Notes: generated from the sequence alone by a model not told the origin. Shown: positions 8,306 through 17,890, counted from the first letter of the stretch. The stretch is 64,000 bases of DNA from Streptomyces sp. NBC_00620 (GCF_026341825.1 NZ_JAPENY010000001.1:1178001-1242000); one strand, 5' to 3'. Translations and numbers: made by a program.

Positions 8306-9382
8306 TCAGACCCCGGCGTACGAGTGCTTGCCGGTGACGAAGATGTTGACCCCGTAGTAGTTGAAGAGGAAGCAGGCGAAGGCGATCAGCGCGATGTACG
8401 CGGCCTTGCGGCCCTTCCAGCCGGCCGTGGCGCGGGCGTGCAGATAGCAGGCGTAGGCGACCCAGGTGATGAACGCCCAGGTCTCCTTGGGGTCCCAGCC
8501 CCAGTAGCGGCCCCAGGCGTCGCCCGCCCAGATCGCGCCCGCGATGATCGTGAAGGTCCACAGCGGGAAGACGGCGGCGTTCACGCGGTAGGAGAACTTG
8601 TCGAGCGAGGCCGACGCGGGCAGCCGCTCCATGACGGAGGTCGCGAAGCGGCCGGGCTTGCCGCCCGAGGCGAGCTTGTTCTCGTACGAGTCCTTGAAGA
8701 GGTACATCAGGGTGGCGACCGCGGCCACGTAGAAGACGGCGCCGCAGAGGATCGCGGTCGAGACGTGGATGTACAGCCAGTACGAGTGGAGCGCGGGAAC
8801 CAATTGGTCACTGGCGGTGTACAAGACAGTGACGGCGAGACCGAGATCGAGGAGGACCGTGGTGACCAGGGGGAGGCCGAGCCAGCGGATGTTCTTCTTC
8901 AGCGCGAGCATCACCAGGTACACCGTGACGGCGACGGTGGAGAAGGTGATGTTGAACTCGTACATGTTGCCCCACGGCGCCCGCTGCACCGAGAGAGCCC
9001 GGGCGACCACACCAGCCGTCTCGACGGCCCAGGCGACCACGGTGAGGGACACCGCGATACGGCCGTAGAGGTCGCCCTGCACGTCCCCGCCGTGCGCGCC
9101 GGGCCCGTCGGGCACATCACGGGCACCGGCCGCGGCCCGGGTGACGACCTTGGGCCGCTCCAGTACCGCGGTGCCGCCCGCCTTCTTCACCGTGACCGCG
9201 GGTGCAGCCGCCTTCTGCGGAGAGGTCAGCGCCGCGGCGGTGCGGGCGACCTTGCTGCGGCTGCCGAAGATCCACTCGGCGATGTACGTGAAGAAGGCCA
9301 GCATGTAGACGGCCATCGCGGAGTAGATCAGCGTGTTGCTGACGTTGGCGAGGTGTTCGTTGGTTGCGGTGGCGAGAGTCAT
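8306..9382 (-). CDS. ccsB: c-type cytochrome biogenesis protein CcsB (ResC)
   Basis: This 358-residue polytopic membrane protein carries the haem-handling WWD-type segment (WGRYWGWDPKETWAFITW) and the C-terminal helices typical of CcsB/ResC. With ResB it forms the System II synthase that moves haem outward and attaches it to CxxCH motifs of apocytochromes. The start ATG 9382-9380 overlaps the resB TGA by four bases (ATGA). It is the last gene of the block hemL to ccsB, and a hairpin follows at 8247-8286. The N-terminal loop between the first helices is Ala/Lys/Pro-rich, common in actinobacterial members. Confidence 0.95.
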   Translation of the reverse strand: MTLATATNEHLANVSNTLIYSAMAVYMLAFFTYIAEWIFGSRSKVARTAAALTSPQKAAAPAVTVKKAGGTAVLERPKVVTRAAAGARDVPDGPGAHGGDVQGDLYGRIAVSLTVVAWAVETAGVVARALSVQRAPWGNMYEFNITFSTVAVTVYLVMLALKKNIRWLGLPLVTTVLLDLGLAVTVLYTASDQLVPALHSYWLYIHVSTAILCGAVFYVAAVATLMYLFKDSYENKLASGGKPGRFATSVMERLPASASLDKFSYRVNAAVFPLWTFTIIAGAIWAGDAWGRYWGWDPKETWAFITWVAYACYLHARATAGWKGRKAAYIALIAFACFLFNYYGVNIFVTGKHSYAGV

Positions 9383-11208
9383 CGCTTCTCAGCCTTTCCG
9401 GCGGCAGGTACGGGGGGTTCGGCGTCGGGATCGGGTGCGGCGGGTTCGTCTTCGTCGGGCTTGGTGGGCGCCTGTTCGTGCACGAGCGCGGCCAGGTCGC
9501 CGAGTTCCTCGGGGAGCTTCGAGGACTCGCTGCGGCCCAGGCCCGCCATCTCGACGACGGTGACACCGTCGGCGCCGGTGGCGGCCCGCACCCAGACGCG
9601 GCGGCGCTGGATGAAGAGCGACCCGGCGAGACCGAAGATCGCGGTGAAGGCTCCGACCAGCGCCCAGTCACTGCCGGGCTGCTGAGTGACCTGGAAGCCG
9701 GCCCACTCCTTGATGTCCTTCTCGAAGGTGATCGAGCCGGCGCCGTTCGGCAGCGTCATGGTCTCGCCGGGCAGCAGCCTCTTCTTGAGGATGTCGCCCT
9801 TGGAGTCCTTGAACTGCTTCATCTCGGAGGTGTCCAGTTGGTACACGTTCTGCGGAAGACCCGAGTCGACACCCAGGCTGCCGTGGTACCCGCTCAGTGC
9901 GAGCACCGGGTAGTTGAGCGCGGGGAACTGGGAGAACATGTCGCCCTCGCCCGCGCCCGCGAAGGTCGGCACGAAGAAGGCGGAGAAGCCGAGCTGCTCC
10001 TTCTCGCCCTTGCCGTTCCGGTAGCCGTCCATGACCTTGATCGCACCCTGCGAGGTGACGTTCGAGTCGAGCGGCAGCATCGGCACGGGCTCGGAGTAGA
10101 CGACCTTGCCCTTGCCGTCCCGGACGGTGACGACGGGCGCGTAGCCGTGACTGACCAGGTAGACCTTCGAGTCGCCGATCTCCAGCGGCTCGTTGACCTT
10201 GACCGTGGTCTTCTGCTCCTTGCCGTCGGCGCCCACGCTGTAGGTGATGTCCGCCTGGTAGGTGCGGGGGGTGCCCTTGTTGGGGCCTGTCTCCTCGTAC
10301 GTGCCGGTGAACTTCTTCAGGTCGAAGCTGAACGGCGTGAGGTCGTCGGTGGAGAAGAGGTTGCCGGACTTGAAGTCGTCGTAGGACAGGAGCGTGTTGG
10401 AGAAGCCGTCGCCCTCAACGATCAGCTTGTTGCCCTCGGACTTGAAGAGCTGGCCCCAGGCGAAGGCGATCAGCATCACGATCAGCGCGAGGTGGAAGAG
10501 CAGGTTGCCGGTCTCGCGCAGGTAGCCCTTCTCGGCGGCCACCGCGTTTCCGTCGATGTGCGCCCGGAACCGCCGCTTCTTCAGCACCTTGAGGGCGACC
10601 TCGCGGACCTGCTCCGGTTCGGCGTCCGTGCGCCAGGTCGCGTACGCGGGCAGCCGGTTCAGCCGCTTGGGCGCGCCCGGCGGACGGCCTCGCAGCTGCC
10701 CCACGAACTGCCAGGTGCGCGGCACGATGCAGCCGATGAGCGAGACGAAGAGAAGGATGTAGATCGACGAGAACCACACCGAGCTGTAGACGTGGAACAG
10801 CCCGAGCTTGTCGTAGACGGTCCCCAGCACGCTGTGCGCGTCCTTGAAGTCCTGCACCTTCACCGCGTCGGTCCCGGACTGCGGGATCAGCGAGCCGGGG
10901 ATCGCCCCGAGCGACAGCATGAACAGCAGGAGCAGCGCGACCCGCATCGAGGTCAGCTGCCGCCAGAACCAGCGGGCCCAGCCGGTGATCTCACGCCCGG
11001 TCCACGCCAGCCACCCGGCGGCGCCCGGCTTCCGTACGCCGCCGAAGGAGCCGGGGACGACGGTCTCGACCGGGGCGGTGGAGAGCTGGGATCCGGCCGC
11101 GCCGAGTTCACCGTCGGCGCTCACGCCGACGTGCCGCTTGGCGGGCGCCGGAGCCGTCGCCTCTTCGGCGCCGTCCGCCGCCGTCTTGCCGGTGTCAGTC
11201 GTGCTCAT
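9379..11208 (-). CDS. resB: Cytochrome c biogenesis protein ResB
   Basis: The 609-residue protein has a cytoplasmic N-terminal extension, three early transmembrane segments (including VALLLLFMLSLGAIPGSL and SIYILLFVSLIGCIVPR), a large extracytoplasmic beta-rich domain and a final helix (WALVGAFTAIFGLAGSLF), as in ResB. It is the partner of CcsB in the haem delivery and ligation complex of System II. It overlaps ccsB by four bases and follows ccdA after only three. The C-terminal tail is acidic and proline-rich. Confidence 0.93.
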   Translation of the reverse strand: MSTTDTGKTAADGAEEATAPAPAKRHVGVSADGELGAAGSQLSTAPVETVVPGSFGGVRKPGAAGWLAWTGREITGWARWFWRQLTSMRVALLLLFMLSLGAIPGSLIPQSGTDAVKVQDFKDAHSVLGTVYDKLGLFHVYSSVWFSSIYILLFVSLIGCIVPRTWQFVGQLRGRPPGAPKRLNRLPAYATWRTDAEPEQVREVALKVLKKRRFRAHIDGNAVAAEKGYLRETGNLLFHLALIVMLIAFAWGQLFKSEGNKLIVEGDGFSNTLLSYDDFKSGNLFSTDDLTPFSFDLKKFTGTYEETGPNKGTPRTYQADITYSVGADGKEQKTTVKVNEPLEIGDSKVYLVSHGYAPVVTVRDGKGKVVYSEPVPMLPLDSNVTSQGAIKVMDGYRNGKGEKEQLGFSAFFVPTFAGAGEGDMFSQFPALNYPVLALSGYHGSLGVDSGLPQNVYQLDTSEMKQFKDSKGDILKKRLLPGETMTLPNGAGSITFEKDIKEWAGFQVTQQPGSDWALVGAFTAIFGLAGSLFIQRRRVWVRAATGADGVTVVEMAGLGRSESSKLPEELGDLAALVHEQAPTKPDEDEPAAPDPDAEPPVPAAGKAEKR

Positions 11209-11211
11209 GGA

Positions 11212-11994
11212 TCAGATCCCTACCGTGAAGCCTTGGGTCCAGCCCTGCATGTCGTACACGAGGCTGTCCCACACCCCGGTCAGCAGCAGCAGTCCGGTCG
11301 CGATCATCATGCCGCCGCCGATGCGCATCACCCACGCATAGTGCCGCTTGACCCAGCCGAAGGCGCCGAGCGCCTTGCGGAAGGCGACAGCGGCGAGGAC
11401 GAACGGGATGCCGAGACCGGCGCAGTACGCGACAGTCAGTATGGCGGCGCGGCCCGCGCTCGCCTCATTGAAGGCCAGCGCCTGCACGGAGGCCAGGGTC
11501 GGCCCGATGCAGGGTGTCCAGCCGATGCCGAAGAGCGCGCCGAGGACGGGGGCGCCGACGAGCCCGGTCGACGGGCGGGTGTGGAAGCGGAACTCGCGCT
11601 GGGTGAGCCAGGGCATCATCCCCATGAAGAAGATGCCCATCAGGATCATGAGCGCGCCGAGCACCTTGGACAGGGTGCTCTGGTGCTCCTGCAGCGTCTG
11701 CCCGAAGTACCCGAAGAGCGCCCCGCCGGAGACGAACACCACGGTGAAGCCGAGTACGAAGAGAGAGGCGCCCGCGACCATCCGCCCCCGCCGGGCCTCG
11801 GCCAGATCCGTGCCGGTGACCCCGGTGACGTAGGAGAGATAGCCGGGCACCAGCGGAAGTACGCAGGGCGAGAAGAAGGAGACGAGCCCGCCGAGCACCG
11901 CGATCGGCAGTGCGAGGAGCAGGGCCCCGCTGTAGACCGTGGAGTTCATCCCGGGTGTTGCGGCGAGGTCGGCGGACGTGGCGAGAAGAGACAC
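11212..11994 (-). CDS. ccdA: Thiol-disulfide transporter CcdA
   Basis: A 260-residue membrane protein with six predicted helices and the CcdA/DsbD-beta motif SFFSPCVLPLVPGYLSYVTG; the second cysteine is in the conserved GWTPCIGP segment. CcdA carries reducing equivalents across the membrane to the extracytoplasmic thioredoxin, here the TlpA-like lipoprotein encoded immediately upstream, so that apocytochrome cysteines stay reduced for haem attachment. It lies six bases downstream of that gene and three upstream of resB, so the operon structure is tight. Confidence 0.94.
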   Translation of the reverse strand: MSLLATSADLAATPGMNSTVYSGALLLALPIAVLGGLVSFFSPCVLPLVPGYLSYVTGVTGTDLAEARRGRMVAGASLFVLGFTVVFVSGGALFGYFGQTLQEHQSTLSKVLGALMILMGIFFMGMMPWLTQREFRFHTRPSTGLVGAPVLGALFGIGWTPCIGPTLASVQALAFNEASAGRAAILTVAYCAGLGIPFVLAAVAFRKALGAFGWVKRHYAWVMRIGGGMMIATGLLLLTGVWDSLVYDMQGWTQGFTVGI

Positions 11995-12000
11995 GTCAGG

Positions 12001-12660
12001 TCACTTCTCCGCGATGACGGGCGCGAGCATCTTGCGCAGGTTCGCTTCGCTGAGCGCCTGCAGCGTACGGGCCGCGATCTTGCCGTCCCGGTCGATGATG
12101 AGCGTGGACGGGATGGCCTGCGGGTTCAGCGTGCCCTTCTTGAAGCGGAGCATCAGCTTGCCCGTCGGGTCGTAGAGGCTGGGGTACGTGACGCCCTGCT
12201 CCTCCTCGAACGCCTTGGCAAGACTTGTGCTGGCGTCGCGTGTGTTGATGCCGACGAACTGCACGCCCTGGTCCGCCGTGTCCTTGGCGACCTTGACGAA
12301 GTTCGGCGCCTCGGCGCGGCACGGCGGGCACCAGGAGCCCCACACGTTGAGGACGACGACTTTGCCCTTGTAGTCGGCGACGTCGAGCTGCTTGCCGTCG
12401 ACGGTCTTGCCGGAGAGGTCGGGCGCGTCGGCCCGTTCACCCTTGGCGACGGTGGCGATGCCGTCCTTGCCCGCGACGAAGTTGGTGTTGCCCGAGCCCC
12501 CGGACGTACCCCCGGAACCACACGCGGACAGGGCGAGCGCCGCGACGGCGGCCCCGGCGGTCAGCAGGGCGGTACGACTACGGGAACGACTACGAGAACG
12601 GCTACGAGAACGGCTACGGGTGCGGTTCGAACGCTGGTCGGTGCGGCAGGCAGCACTCAT
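12001..12660 (-). CDS. TlpA/ResA-like thiol-disulfide oxidoreductase lipoprotein
   Basis: The 219-residue protein has a lipoprotein signal peptide with lipobox LSAC (C47) and a thioredoxin fold with active site CPPC at 111-114 (VWGSWCPPCRAEAPNF). It should reduce apocytochrome c cysteines outside the membrane, fed by CcdA. The n-region is odd: residues 15-28 are seven Arg-Ser dipeptides encoded by a 12-bp tandem repeat (12577-12618), making the positive region far longer than usual. A start further downstream would remove the repeat but no better ATG/GTG with a ribosome site is seen. Confidence 0.88.
   Translation of the reverse strand: MSAACRTDQRSNRTRSRSRSRSRSRSRSRTALLTAGAAVAALALSACGSGGTSGGSGNTNFVAGKDGIATVAKGERADAPDLSGKTVDGKQLDVADYKGKVVVLNVWGSWCPPCRAEAPNFVKVAKDTADQGVQFVGINTRDASTSLAKAFEEEQGVTYPSLYDPTGKLMLRFKKGTLNPQAIPSTLIIDRDGKIAARTLQALSEANLRKMLAPVIAEK
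12577..12618 (-). repeat. 12-bp tandem repeat coding (Arg-Ser)7 in a signal peptide
   Basis: On the coding strand the unit is CGTAGCCGTTCT with small variants (AGT for AGC, TCC for TCT), repeated about three and a half times. It codes for alternating Arg-Ser in the n-region of the TlpA-like lipoprotein. Being a multiple of three, changes in copy number would keep the frame. Confidence 0.8.
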
Positions 12661-12726
12661 GTGAAAAGTTTCGCATGTCCGTTCCGGGGATCTTGCGCAC
12701 CCCCCTTGCGGGCGGAAACCCGCATA

Positions 12727-14004
12727 TCAGGCGGCCTTTTCGGACCCCTTGGAGGACTGTGTACCGACATCGCCGAGGAAGCCCTTCCAGCTGCCGGCCG
12801 GCTCCTGCCCCACGTCCAGCGACTGCAGCTTGGCCAGCACCTCGGGCTTCTGCACATCCAGCCAGTCCACGAACTCCCGGAAGGAGACGAGGCGTACGTC
12901 CTCGCCCTTCTCCTTCTCCCGCGCGATGTGCTTGAAGGCGTTCTCGACGGCGTCCATGTAGATGCCGCCGTTCCAGTCCTCGAAGTGGTTGCCGATGAAG
13001 AAGGGTGCGCGGTTTGTCTCGTATGCGCGCTTGAAGCCCTCGATGTAGGACTGGGTCGCCTGGGTGCGCCAGGCCGGGTAGTTGTACGCGGGTGCCCTGG
13101 TCGTGTTGATCGACTGGTTGGCGAGGATGTTGTAGTCCATCGAGAGGACCTCGAAGCTGTGCCCCGGGAAGGGCATCGCCTGGAGCGGCAGGTCCCACAG
13201 CCCCTGGTTCTTCCGCGGCCAGCGCTGGACGCCGCCGGGCGAGGAGGCGTCGTAGCGCCAGCCCAGCTCGCGAGCGGTGGGCAGCAGGTTGCTCTGGCCG
13301 AGCAGACACGGGGTGCGGGCGCCGATGAGTTCCTTGTCGTAGTCGAAGGGCAGCGCGGGCAGATCGGTCCAGCCGCTGTTGGTCCGCCACTCCTTGACGA
13401 AGGACTTCGCCTGGTCGATCTCGCTGCGCCATTGCGCGGGCGTCCAGTTGGCGACGGTGCCGGTGCCGGCGCAGAAGTGGCCGTTGAAGTGGGTGCCGAT
13501 CTCATGACCCTCGAGCCAGGCCTGGCGGACGAGTTTCAGCGTCGTCCTGATGTGGTCGTCGGTGAGATAACCGATGTCCGAGGCGCCCTTGGGATTGTTG
13601 GGCGGCGAGTACATGCGCTTTTTCGACTCGGGCAGCAGATACAGCCCGGAGAGAAAGAAAGTCATGTGGGCGTCGTGGTCTTTGGCGAGTTCGAGAAAGC
13701 GGGAGAAGAGACCGGTCCCGACCTCTCCCGCACCGTCCCAGGAGAAGATCACGAACTGCGGCGGAGTCTCGCCGGGTTCGAGCGGCACCGGCTCCCCGGG
13801 CCGACCGGGCTGCTTGCCCGTGAAGGCCGTGGAGCCGTCCCCGAGGGGCCTGACCGGGTGCTTCGGAGCACCCGGCTGCCCACTGCTGGAACCGCCGCCC
13901 TGCCCCGCGCCCTCTTGCAGTGCGGTACCGCACGCCGTGAGTCCCAGCGCGGCCGCGGCACCCGCCCCGAGGCCGATCATTCCCCTGCGACTGATGTCCC
14001 GCAT
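12727..14004 (-). CDS. Polysaccharide-deacetylase-like Tat lipoprotein
   Basis: The 425-residue product starts MRDISRRGMIGLGAG with a twin-arginine motif and a lipobox LTAC (C25), so it should be exported folded and lipid-anchored. Downstream lies a Ser/Gly/Pro linker and a NodB-like deacetylase fold: FVIFSWDGAGEVG occupies the position of the metal-binding Asp motif and GTHFNGH supplies a HxxxH-like pair. Its substrate is probably a cell-wall glycan, but the Asp motif differs from canonical FDDGP, so activity is uncertain. ATG 14004 was chosen because it begins the Tat signal; earlier starts lack one. The gene sits between the histidine phosphatase and the cytochrome c genes. Confidence 0.8.
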   Translation of the reverse strand: MRDISRRGMIGLGAGAAAALGLTACGTALQEGAGQGGGSSSGQPGAPKHPVRPLGDGSTAFTGKQPGRPGEPVPLEPGETPPQFVIFSWDGAGEVGTGLFSRFLELAKDHDAHMTFFLSGLYLLPESKKRMYSPPNNPKGASDIGYLTDDHIRTTLKLVRQAWLEGHEIGTHFNGHFCAGTGTVANWTPAQWRSEIDQAKSFVKEWRTNSGWTDLPALPFDYDKELIGARTPCLLGQSNLLPTARELGWRYDASSPGGVQRWPRKNQGLWDLPLQAMPFPGHSFEVLSMDYNILANQSINTTRAPAYNYPAWRTQATQSYIEGFKRAYETNRAPFFIGNHFEDWNGGIYMDAVENAFKHIAREKEKGEDVRLVSFREFVDWLDVQKPEVLAKLQSLDVGQEPAGSWKGFLGDVGTQSSKGSEKAA

Positions 14005-14014
14005 TCCATCCCCG

Positions 14015-14071
14015 TTCCTCGCACCCTCTCGGCCGGCGGTCAGCCGGCATCCCATGAGAGGGCGCGAGGAA
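14015..14071 (-). promoter_or_regulatory. Long leader hairpin before the deacetylase gene
   Basis: Arms 14015-14030 and 14056-14071 pair over 16 bp with one mismatch, and the loop holds a second dyad (GCCGG...CCGGC). The hairpin base lies about ten bases before ATG 14004, so on the transcript it abuts the ribosome binding site. It could be a transcription attenuator or a translation control element. Confidence 0.45.
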
Positions 14072-14205
14072 GACGGGGGTTCCGCCAAACTCGCGCATAT
14101 TTAGCTGTTTTTACGAAGATACGCTCAGATGGCAGGAATCCATACGCTACGTGACGACGCGTACGCCTTGCGGAGAGACGTACGCACTGCGCCCGTTACG
14201 GGCAC

Positions 14206-14892
14206 TTACGCGCCGAACGCCTTGTCCTTCCCCTTCACCGGCTTGGCGCCCGCGAGGAGATGGGCGGGGACGAGATCGCGGGCGGGCTCGGTGTAGCCCA
14301 CGGAGACGATCTTGTCGCCGCGGTAGGTGAAGGTCGTCAGGGACGCCAGCGTGCACTGCCGCTTGCGCGGGTCGTGCCACAGCCGCCGCCGCTCCACGTA
14401 CGAGCGCACGATCCAGATGGGCAACTGGTGCGAGACACACACCGCTTCGTGCCCGCGGGCGGCGTCCTTGGCAGCGTCCAGCGCCCCCATCATCCGTACG
14501 ACCTGATCCACGTACGGCTCACCCCAGGACGGCTTGAAGGGGTTGACAAGGTGCTTCCAGTTCTCGGGCCGCCGCAACGCGCCGTCCCCCACACCGAAGG
14601 TCTTGCCCTGGAAGACGTTGTCCGCCTCGATGAGCCGGGCGTCGGTCGCGAGGTCGAGCCCGTGCGCCTTGGCGATGGGCGTCGCGGTCTCCTGCGCCCG
14701 CTCCAGCGGCGAGGCGACGACATGCGTGACGTCCCGCGACGAGAGGTGCTCGGCGACCCGGTCGGCCATCTGCCGCCCGAGCTCGGAGAGGTGGTAGCCG
14801 GGCAGCCGCCCGTACAGCACGCCGTCCGGGTTGGCGACCTCACCGTGCCGCATCACATGTACGACGGTGATGTCCTCGTTGCGCTCGCTCAT
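14206..14892 (-). CDS. Histidine phosphatase family protein (phosphoglycerate-mutase-like)
   Basis: A 228-residue branch of the histidine phosphatase superfamily with the RHG catalytic motif near the N-terminus (VHVMRHGEV), the second arginine region ([14 protein letters not shown]) and the C-terminal catalytic histidine in CVSHQLPIW. Substrate unknown; such proteins include phosphoglycerate mutases, cofactor phosphatases and phosphoserine phosphatases. Its start overlaps the hemL stop by four bases, so the two are co-translated. Confidence 0.9.
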   Translation of the reverse strand: MSERNEDITVVHVMRHGEVANPDGVLYGRLPGYHLSELGRQMADRVAEHLSSRDVTHVVASPLERAQETATPIAKAHGLDLATDARLIEADNVFQGKTFGVGDGALRRPENWKHLVNPFKPSWGEPYVDQVVRMMGALDAAKDAARGHEAVCVSHQLPIWIVRSYVERRRLWHDPRKRQCTLASLTTFTYRGDKIVSVGYTEPARDLVPAHLLAGAKPVKGKDKAFGA

Positions 14893-16205
14893 GCCGTGGC
14901 CTCCGCTGCTGCCCGTGCCGCCGCCGGAAGGGCGTCGGCGATCCGCTGAATCGCCCGTTCGTCGTGGGCGGTGGAGACGAACCAGGACTCGAACGACGAA
15001 GGCGGCAGATACACGCCCTGCGCCAGCATCGACTGGAAGAACGCGGTGAACCGGAAGGACTCCTGCGCCTTCGCGCCCTCGTAGTCGCGCACCTCACGCC
15101 CGGTGAAGAAGACGGAGAACATGTTGGAGGCGTTCTGCAGCCGGTGGGCCACACCTTCCTTGCTGAGCGCCTCGGTGACGAGGTTGCGGATCTGCTCGGA
15201 GACCGCGTCGACCTTCTCGTACGCGGCGTCGTCGAGCAGCCGCAGCTGCGCGAGCCCGGCGGCGGTGGCGACGGGGTTCCCGGACAGGGTGCCCGCCTGG
15301 TACACCGGCCCGGCAGGCGCGAGGTGCCCCATGATGTCGGCCCGTCCACCGAAAGCGGCGGCCGGGAAGCCGCCGCCCATGACCTTGCCGAAGGTCATGA
15401 GGTCAGGCTTGACCCCGTCGATGCCGTACCAGCCGGCCTTGCTGGTCCGGAACCCCGTCATGACCTCGTCGGAGATGAACAGGGCGCCGTTCTTGGCGCA
15501 GGCGTCCTTCAGTCCCTGGTTGAACCCGGGCCGCGGCGGCACGACGCCCATGTTCCCGGGCGAGGCCTCGGTGATCACGCAGGCGATCTCACCGGGGTGC
15601 GCGTGGAAGGCGGCGTTCACGGCTTCGAGGTCGTTGTAGGGGAGGACGATGGTGTCGGCGGCCTGGGCCCCGGTGACGCCGGGGGTGTCGGGCAGCGCGA
15701 ACGTCGCCACCCCGCTCCCCGCAGCGGCGAGCAGCGAGTCGACGTGACCGTGGTAACACCCGGCGAACTTGATCACCTTCGCGCGCCGGGTGAACCCCCG
15801 GGCGAGCCGGATCGCGGACATGGTCGCCTCGGTCCCGCTGGAGACCAGCCGGACCTGCTCGACGGGCTCGACACGGGCGACGATCTCCTCGGCGAGGGCG
15901 ACCTCGCCCTCGCCGGGCGTACCGAAGGACGTACCGCGGGATACGGCGTCCTGGATCGCGGCGATGACGTCGGGCTGAGAATGCCCGAGAATCATCGGCC
16001 CCCAGGAACAAACGAGGTCGACGTACTCCCTCCCGTCGGCATCGGTCAGGTAGGGACCGTTACCGGACACCATGAACCGGGGCGTACCGCCCACGGCGCG
16101 GAACGCGCGCACGGGAGAGTTCACGCCACCTGGTGTGACGATGGACGCACGGTCGAATAGCGACTGCGAGACTGGGGCTTCATAGGAATAAGGCAGTTCG
16201 GTCAT
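14889..16205 (-). CDS. hemL: Glutamate-1-semialdehyde 2,1-aminomutase
   Basis: The 438-residue protein matches GSA aminomutase over its full length: the gatekeeping segment [16 protein letters not shown], aspartate in [11 protein letters not shown] for the PLP pyridine nitrogen, and the PLP lysine K274 in [11 protein letters not shown]. It converts glutamate-1-semialdehyde to 5-aminolevulinate, the C5-pathway precursor of haem, and therefore feeds the cytochrome c maturation genes downstream on the same strand. ATG 16205 follows a long intergenic region likely to hold its promoter. Confidence 0.96.
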   Translation of the reverse strand: MTELPYSYEAPVSQSLFDRASIVTPGGVNSPVRAFRAVGGTPRFMVSGNGPYLTDADGREYVDLVCSWGPMILGHSQPDVIAAIQDAVSRGTSFGTPGEGEVALAEEIVARVEPVEQVRLVSSGTEATMSAIRLARGFTRRAKVIKFAGCYHGHVDSLLAAAGSGVATFALPDTPGVTGAQAADTIVLPYNDLEAVNAAFHAHPGEIACVITEASPGNMGVVPPRPGFNQGLKDACAKNGALFISDEVMTGFRTSKAGWYGIDGVKPDLMTFGKVMGGGFPAAAFGGRADIMGHLAPAGPVYQAGTLSGNPVATAAGLAQLRLLDDAAYEKVDAVSEQIRNLVTEALSKEGVAHRLQNASNMFSVFFTGREVRDYEGAKAQESFRFTAFFQSMLAQGVYLPPSSFESWFVSTAHDERAIQRIADALPAAARAAAEATA

Positions 16206-16783
16206 GACCTGCGACGTCTCCGACTCCGGGGGGCTAGTGACCTACTCAGGGTAGGCCAGCGGCTTCGGGCCACCGCGGGCGAGAGAGCGCGGCGGCGCGG
16301 GCGTCGGATCGGACCCGCTTGAACGCGGGCGCCCGGCTTCACGTACGGAAGATCCCAGCCATCGCACGTCCGGCGGGCCCGTTCTCGGTACGACAAACGG
16401 GCTGCGGCCGCCGGCCATCTGCGAAACTGGGGCCTGGTACGGACAGCTCACATGAACGATGGTGTTCAGAGGCCGCGAAGATCCTGCGGACAGGTGTTTC
16501 AGCGCACGTTTCGGCGTGCGGCCGTGGGGGAGGTCACTGTCACGATGATCGGGTTGCGTGACGGGGGTCGCGCGCCTTAGAAAAGCAGTCGGGTGGAGAT
16601 ATGCATCGCGGTGGCGGACTGGGCGAGGGGACCGATGACCTCGGTCCTCGGCGTGCCCGCGGGGGAAAGCACCGACGCGAGGCGGAGGAAGCGGCCGAGG
16701 CCAGAGCCGGACATGAGCCCGAGCGTGCCGACCGCAGGGTCGAGAGGCTGGGGGCAGGGAGCGGGAATGGTGGCCGGGTGGGG
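16206..16783. other. Intergenic region between hemL and a divergent small gene
   Basis: No open frame with coding-like codon use is convincing here. The hemL-proximal part should contain the hemL promoter on the minus strand. Bases 16640-16720 contain short GC-rich dyads. An in-frame upstream extension of the 16784 gene back to ATG 16601 exists, but its composition (Gly/Arg/Glu-rich, MHRGGGLGEG...) looks non-coding. Confidence 0.4.
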
Positions 16784-17215
16784 GTGACGTACAAATACTT
16801 CGGCGCGCCCGACGGCGCGACGGCAGCCCGCGTCCCGATCTCGATGCGCCCCGAAGAACTCGGCGGCGACGAACTCGGCATGAACGGCATGTTCACCAAG
16901 ATCAAGCCGGAAACCATGGCAGCCATGGTCCTCACCGGCATAGAAGGCGTCCCCCTCAACAAGGTGCCGCCGCTCGAGCTCGTCGTCCTCCACCCCGACT
17001 ACGCCGTGGTCAAGCTCCCCATGACCGTCGTCGACCCGCTCCGGGGGATCGGGGAGGAAGCGGTGGGCGCCGCGGCCTTCATCTGGTCGACGGTGCCGGA
17101 CCGGGGCGGGCCGCGGGACGCGTTCAATGTGTATCAACTGCTGCATGAGTGGCAGGACTTCAGCCACCGGTTGCATGAGGCCGGCCATCAGCCCTATTGC
17201 CTGGTCTGGCCCTGA
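16784..17215 (+). CDS. Small conserved actinobacterial protein, unknown function
   Basis: The 143-residue soluble protein (VTYKYFGAPDGATAARV...) has no signal peptide or membrane segment and is not assigned to a named domain. It is rich in charged and aromatic residues and ends HEAGHQPYCLVWP. GTG 16784 was chosen because a globular sequence starts there; GTG 16778 would add two residues. A strong hairpin follows at 17251-17274. Its place next to hemL may reflect shared control but nothing in the sequence proves it. Confidence 0.75.
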   Translation: MTYKYFGAPDGATAARVPISMRPEELGGDELGMNGMFTKIKPETMAAMVLTGIEGVPLNKVPPLELVVLHPDYAVVKLPMTVVDPLRGIGEEAVGAAAFIWSTVPDRGGPRDAFNVYQLLHEWQDFSHRLHEAGHQPYCLVWP

Positions 17216-17250
17216 CCTGAGGTTGCGTGAGCCGAGGCTTCATGAAGTGC

Positions 17251-17274
17251 GGGCGGGGTTTTCGGGCCCCGCCC
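17251..17274. terminator. Hairpin terminator between convergent genes
   Basis: GGGCGGGG (17251-17258) and CCCCGCCC (17267-17274) form a perfect 8-bp stem with an 8-base loop. It lies between the plus-strand gene ending at 17215 and the minus-strand acetyltransferase ending at 17324, so it can serve both. Confidence 0.75.
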
Positions 17275-17323
17275 TCGTCATGTGCCGCTACGGCGACGGC
17301 GAAAACACACCGGGTTCGCGACG

Positions 17324-17890
17324 CTAACGGCCGCGGCCGCCACGCACGGCCCGGTGTTCCGAGGCGAGGAGACCGAAGAGGACGTCGTCGGTCCACTCCC
17401 CCTTGATCCAGGTGCTCTGTACGAGGTGGCCCTCGCGGCGGAAGCCGACGCGCTCCAGCAACTTCGCCGAGCGGGCGTTGCGCCCGTCGCAGGCGGCCGA
17501 GACCCTGTGCAGCCTCTCCTCCACCAGCAGGAACTCCACCATCCGCGCGACCGCCTCGGTGGCGTACCCGCGCCCCTGGAACTCCGGCGCGAACGTGAAG
17601 CCCAGCTCCGCCTGCCGCCCGTCCTCGTTCCGGCACACCCCGACATCGCCGATCAGCCCCGGAGTGTCCCGCCGCTCGACGGCGTACTGGAACCACCCCG
17701 GATCGCGGGGATCCCCGGCGGAGAACGTGGCCGCCAGCCGCTCGGCCTCCTCCATCGACACCGGCGATTCCCAGGACTGATACCGGCTCACCTCGGGATC
17801 CGACCGATACGCCGCCAATGCCGGTGCATCTGCCGGGGTGAACTTCCGGAGCAACAGCCTCGCGGTCTCCATGTCTTCGCTTCCTCTCAT
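17324..17890 (-). CDS. GNAT family N-acetyltransferase (RimJ/RimL type)
   Basis: A 188-residue acetyltransferase of the Acetyltransf_3 group: N-terminal ETARLLLRKFTPAD, the acetyl-CoA binding motif A (EFQGRGYATEAV) and the terminal NARSAKLLERVGFRREG motif. Members acetylate N-termini of ribosomal proteins, small amines or antibiotics; the substrate is unknown. Two starts are possible, ATG 17890 (GGGGGAGG close upstream) and ATG 17872 (GAGG ten bases upstream); most relatives begin at the second, METARLL. Confidence 0.88.
   Translation of the reverse strand: MRGSEDMETARLLLRKFTPADAPALAAYRSDPEVSRYQSWESPVSMEEAERLAATFSAGDPRDPGWFQYAVERRDTPGLIGDVGVCRNEDGRQAELGFTFAPEFQGRGYATEAVARMVEFLLVEERLHRVSAACDGRNARSAKLLERVGFRREGHLVQSTWIKGEWTDDVLFGLLASEHRAVRGGRGR

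Noticed and set aside
9364..14154. Very long open frame (about 1600 codons) on the plus strand opposite the cytochrome c genes
   Set aside because: It is the antisense shadow of ccsB, resB, ccdA, the TlpA-like gene and the deacetylase; its sequence is Arg/Gly/Val/His-rich low-complexity without domains.
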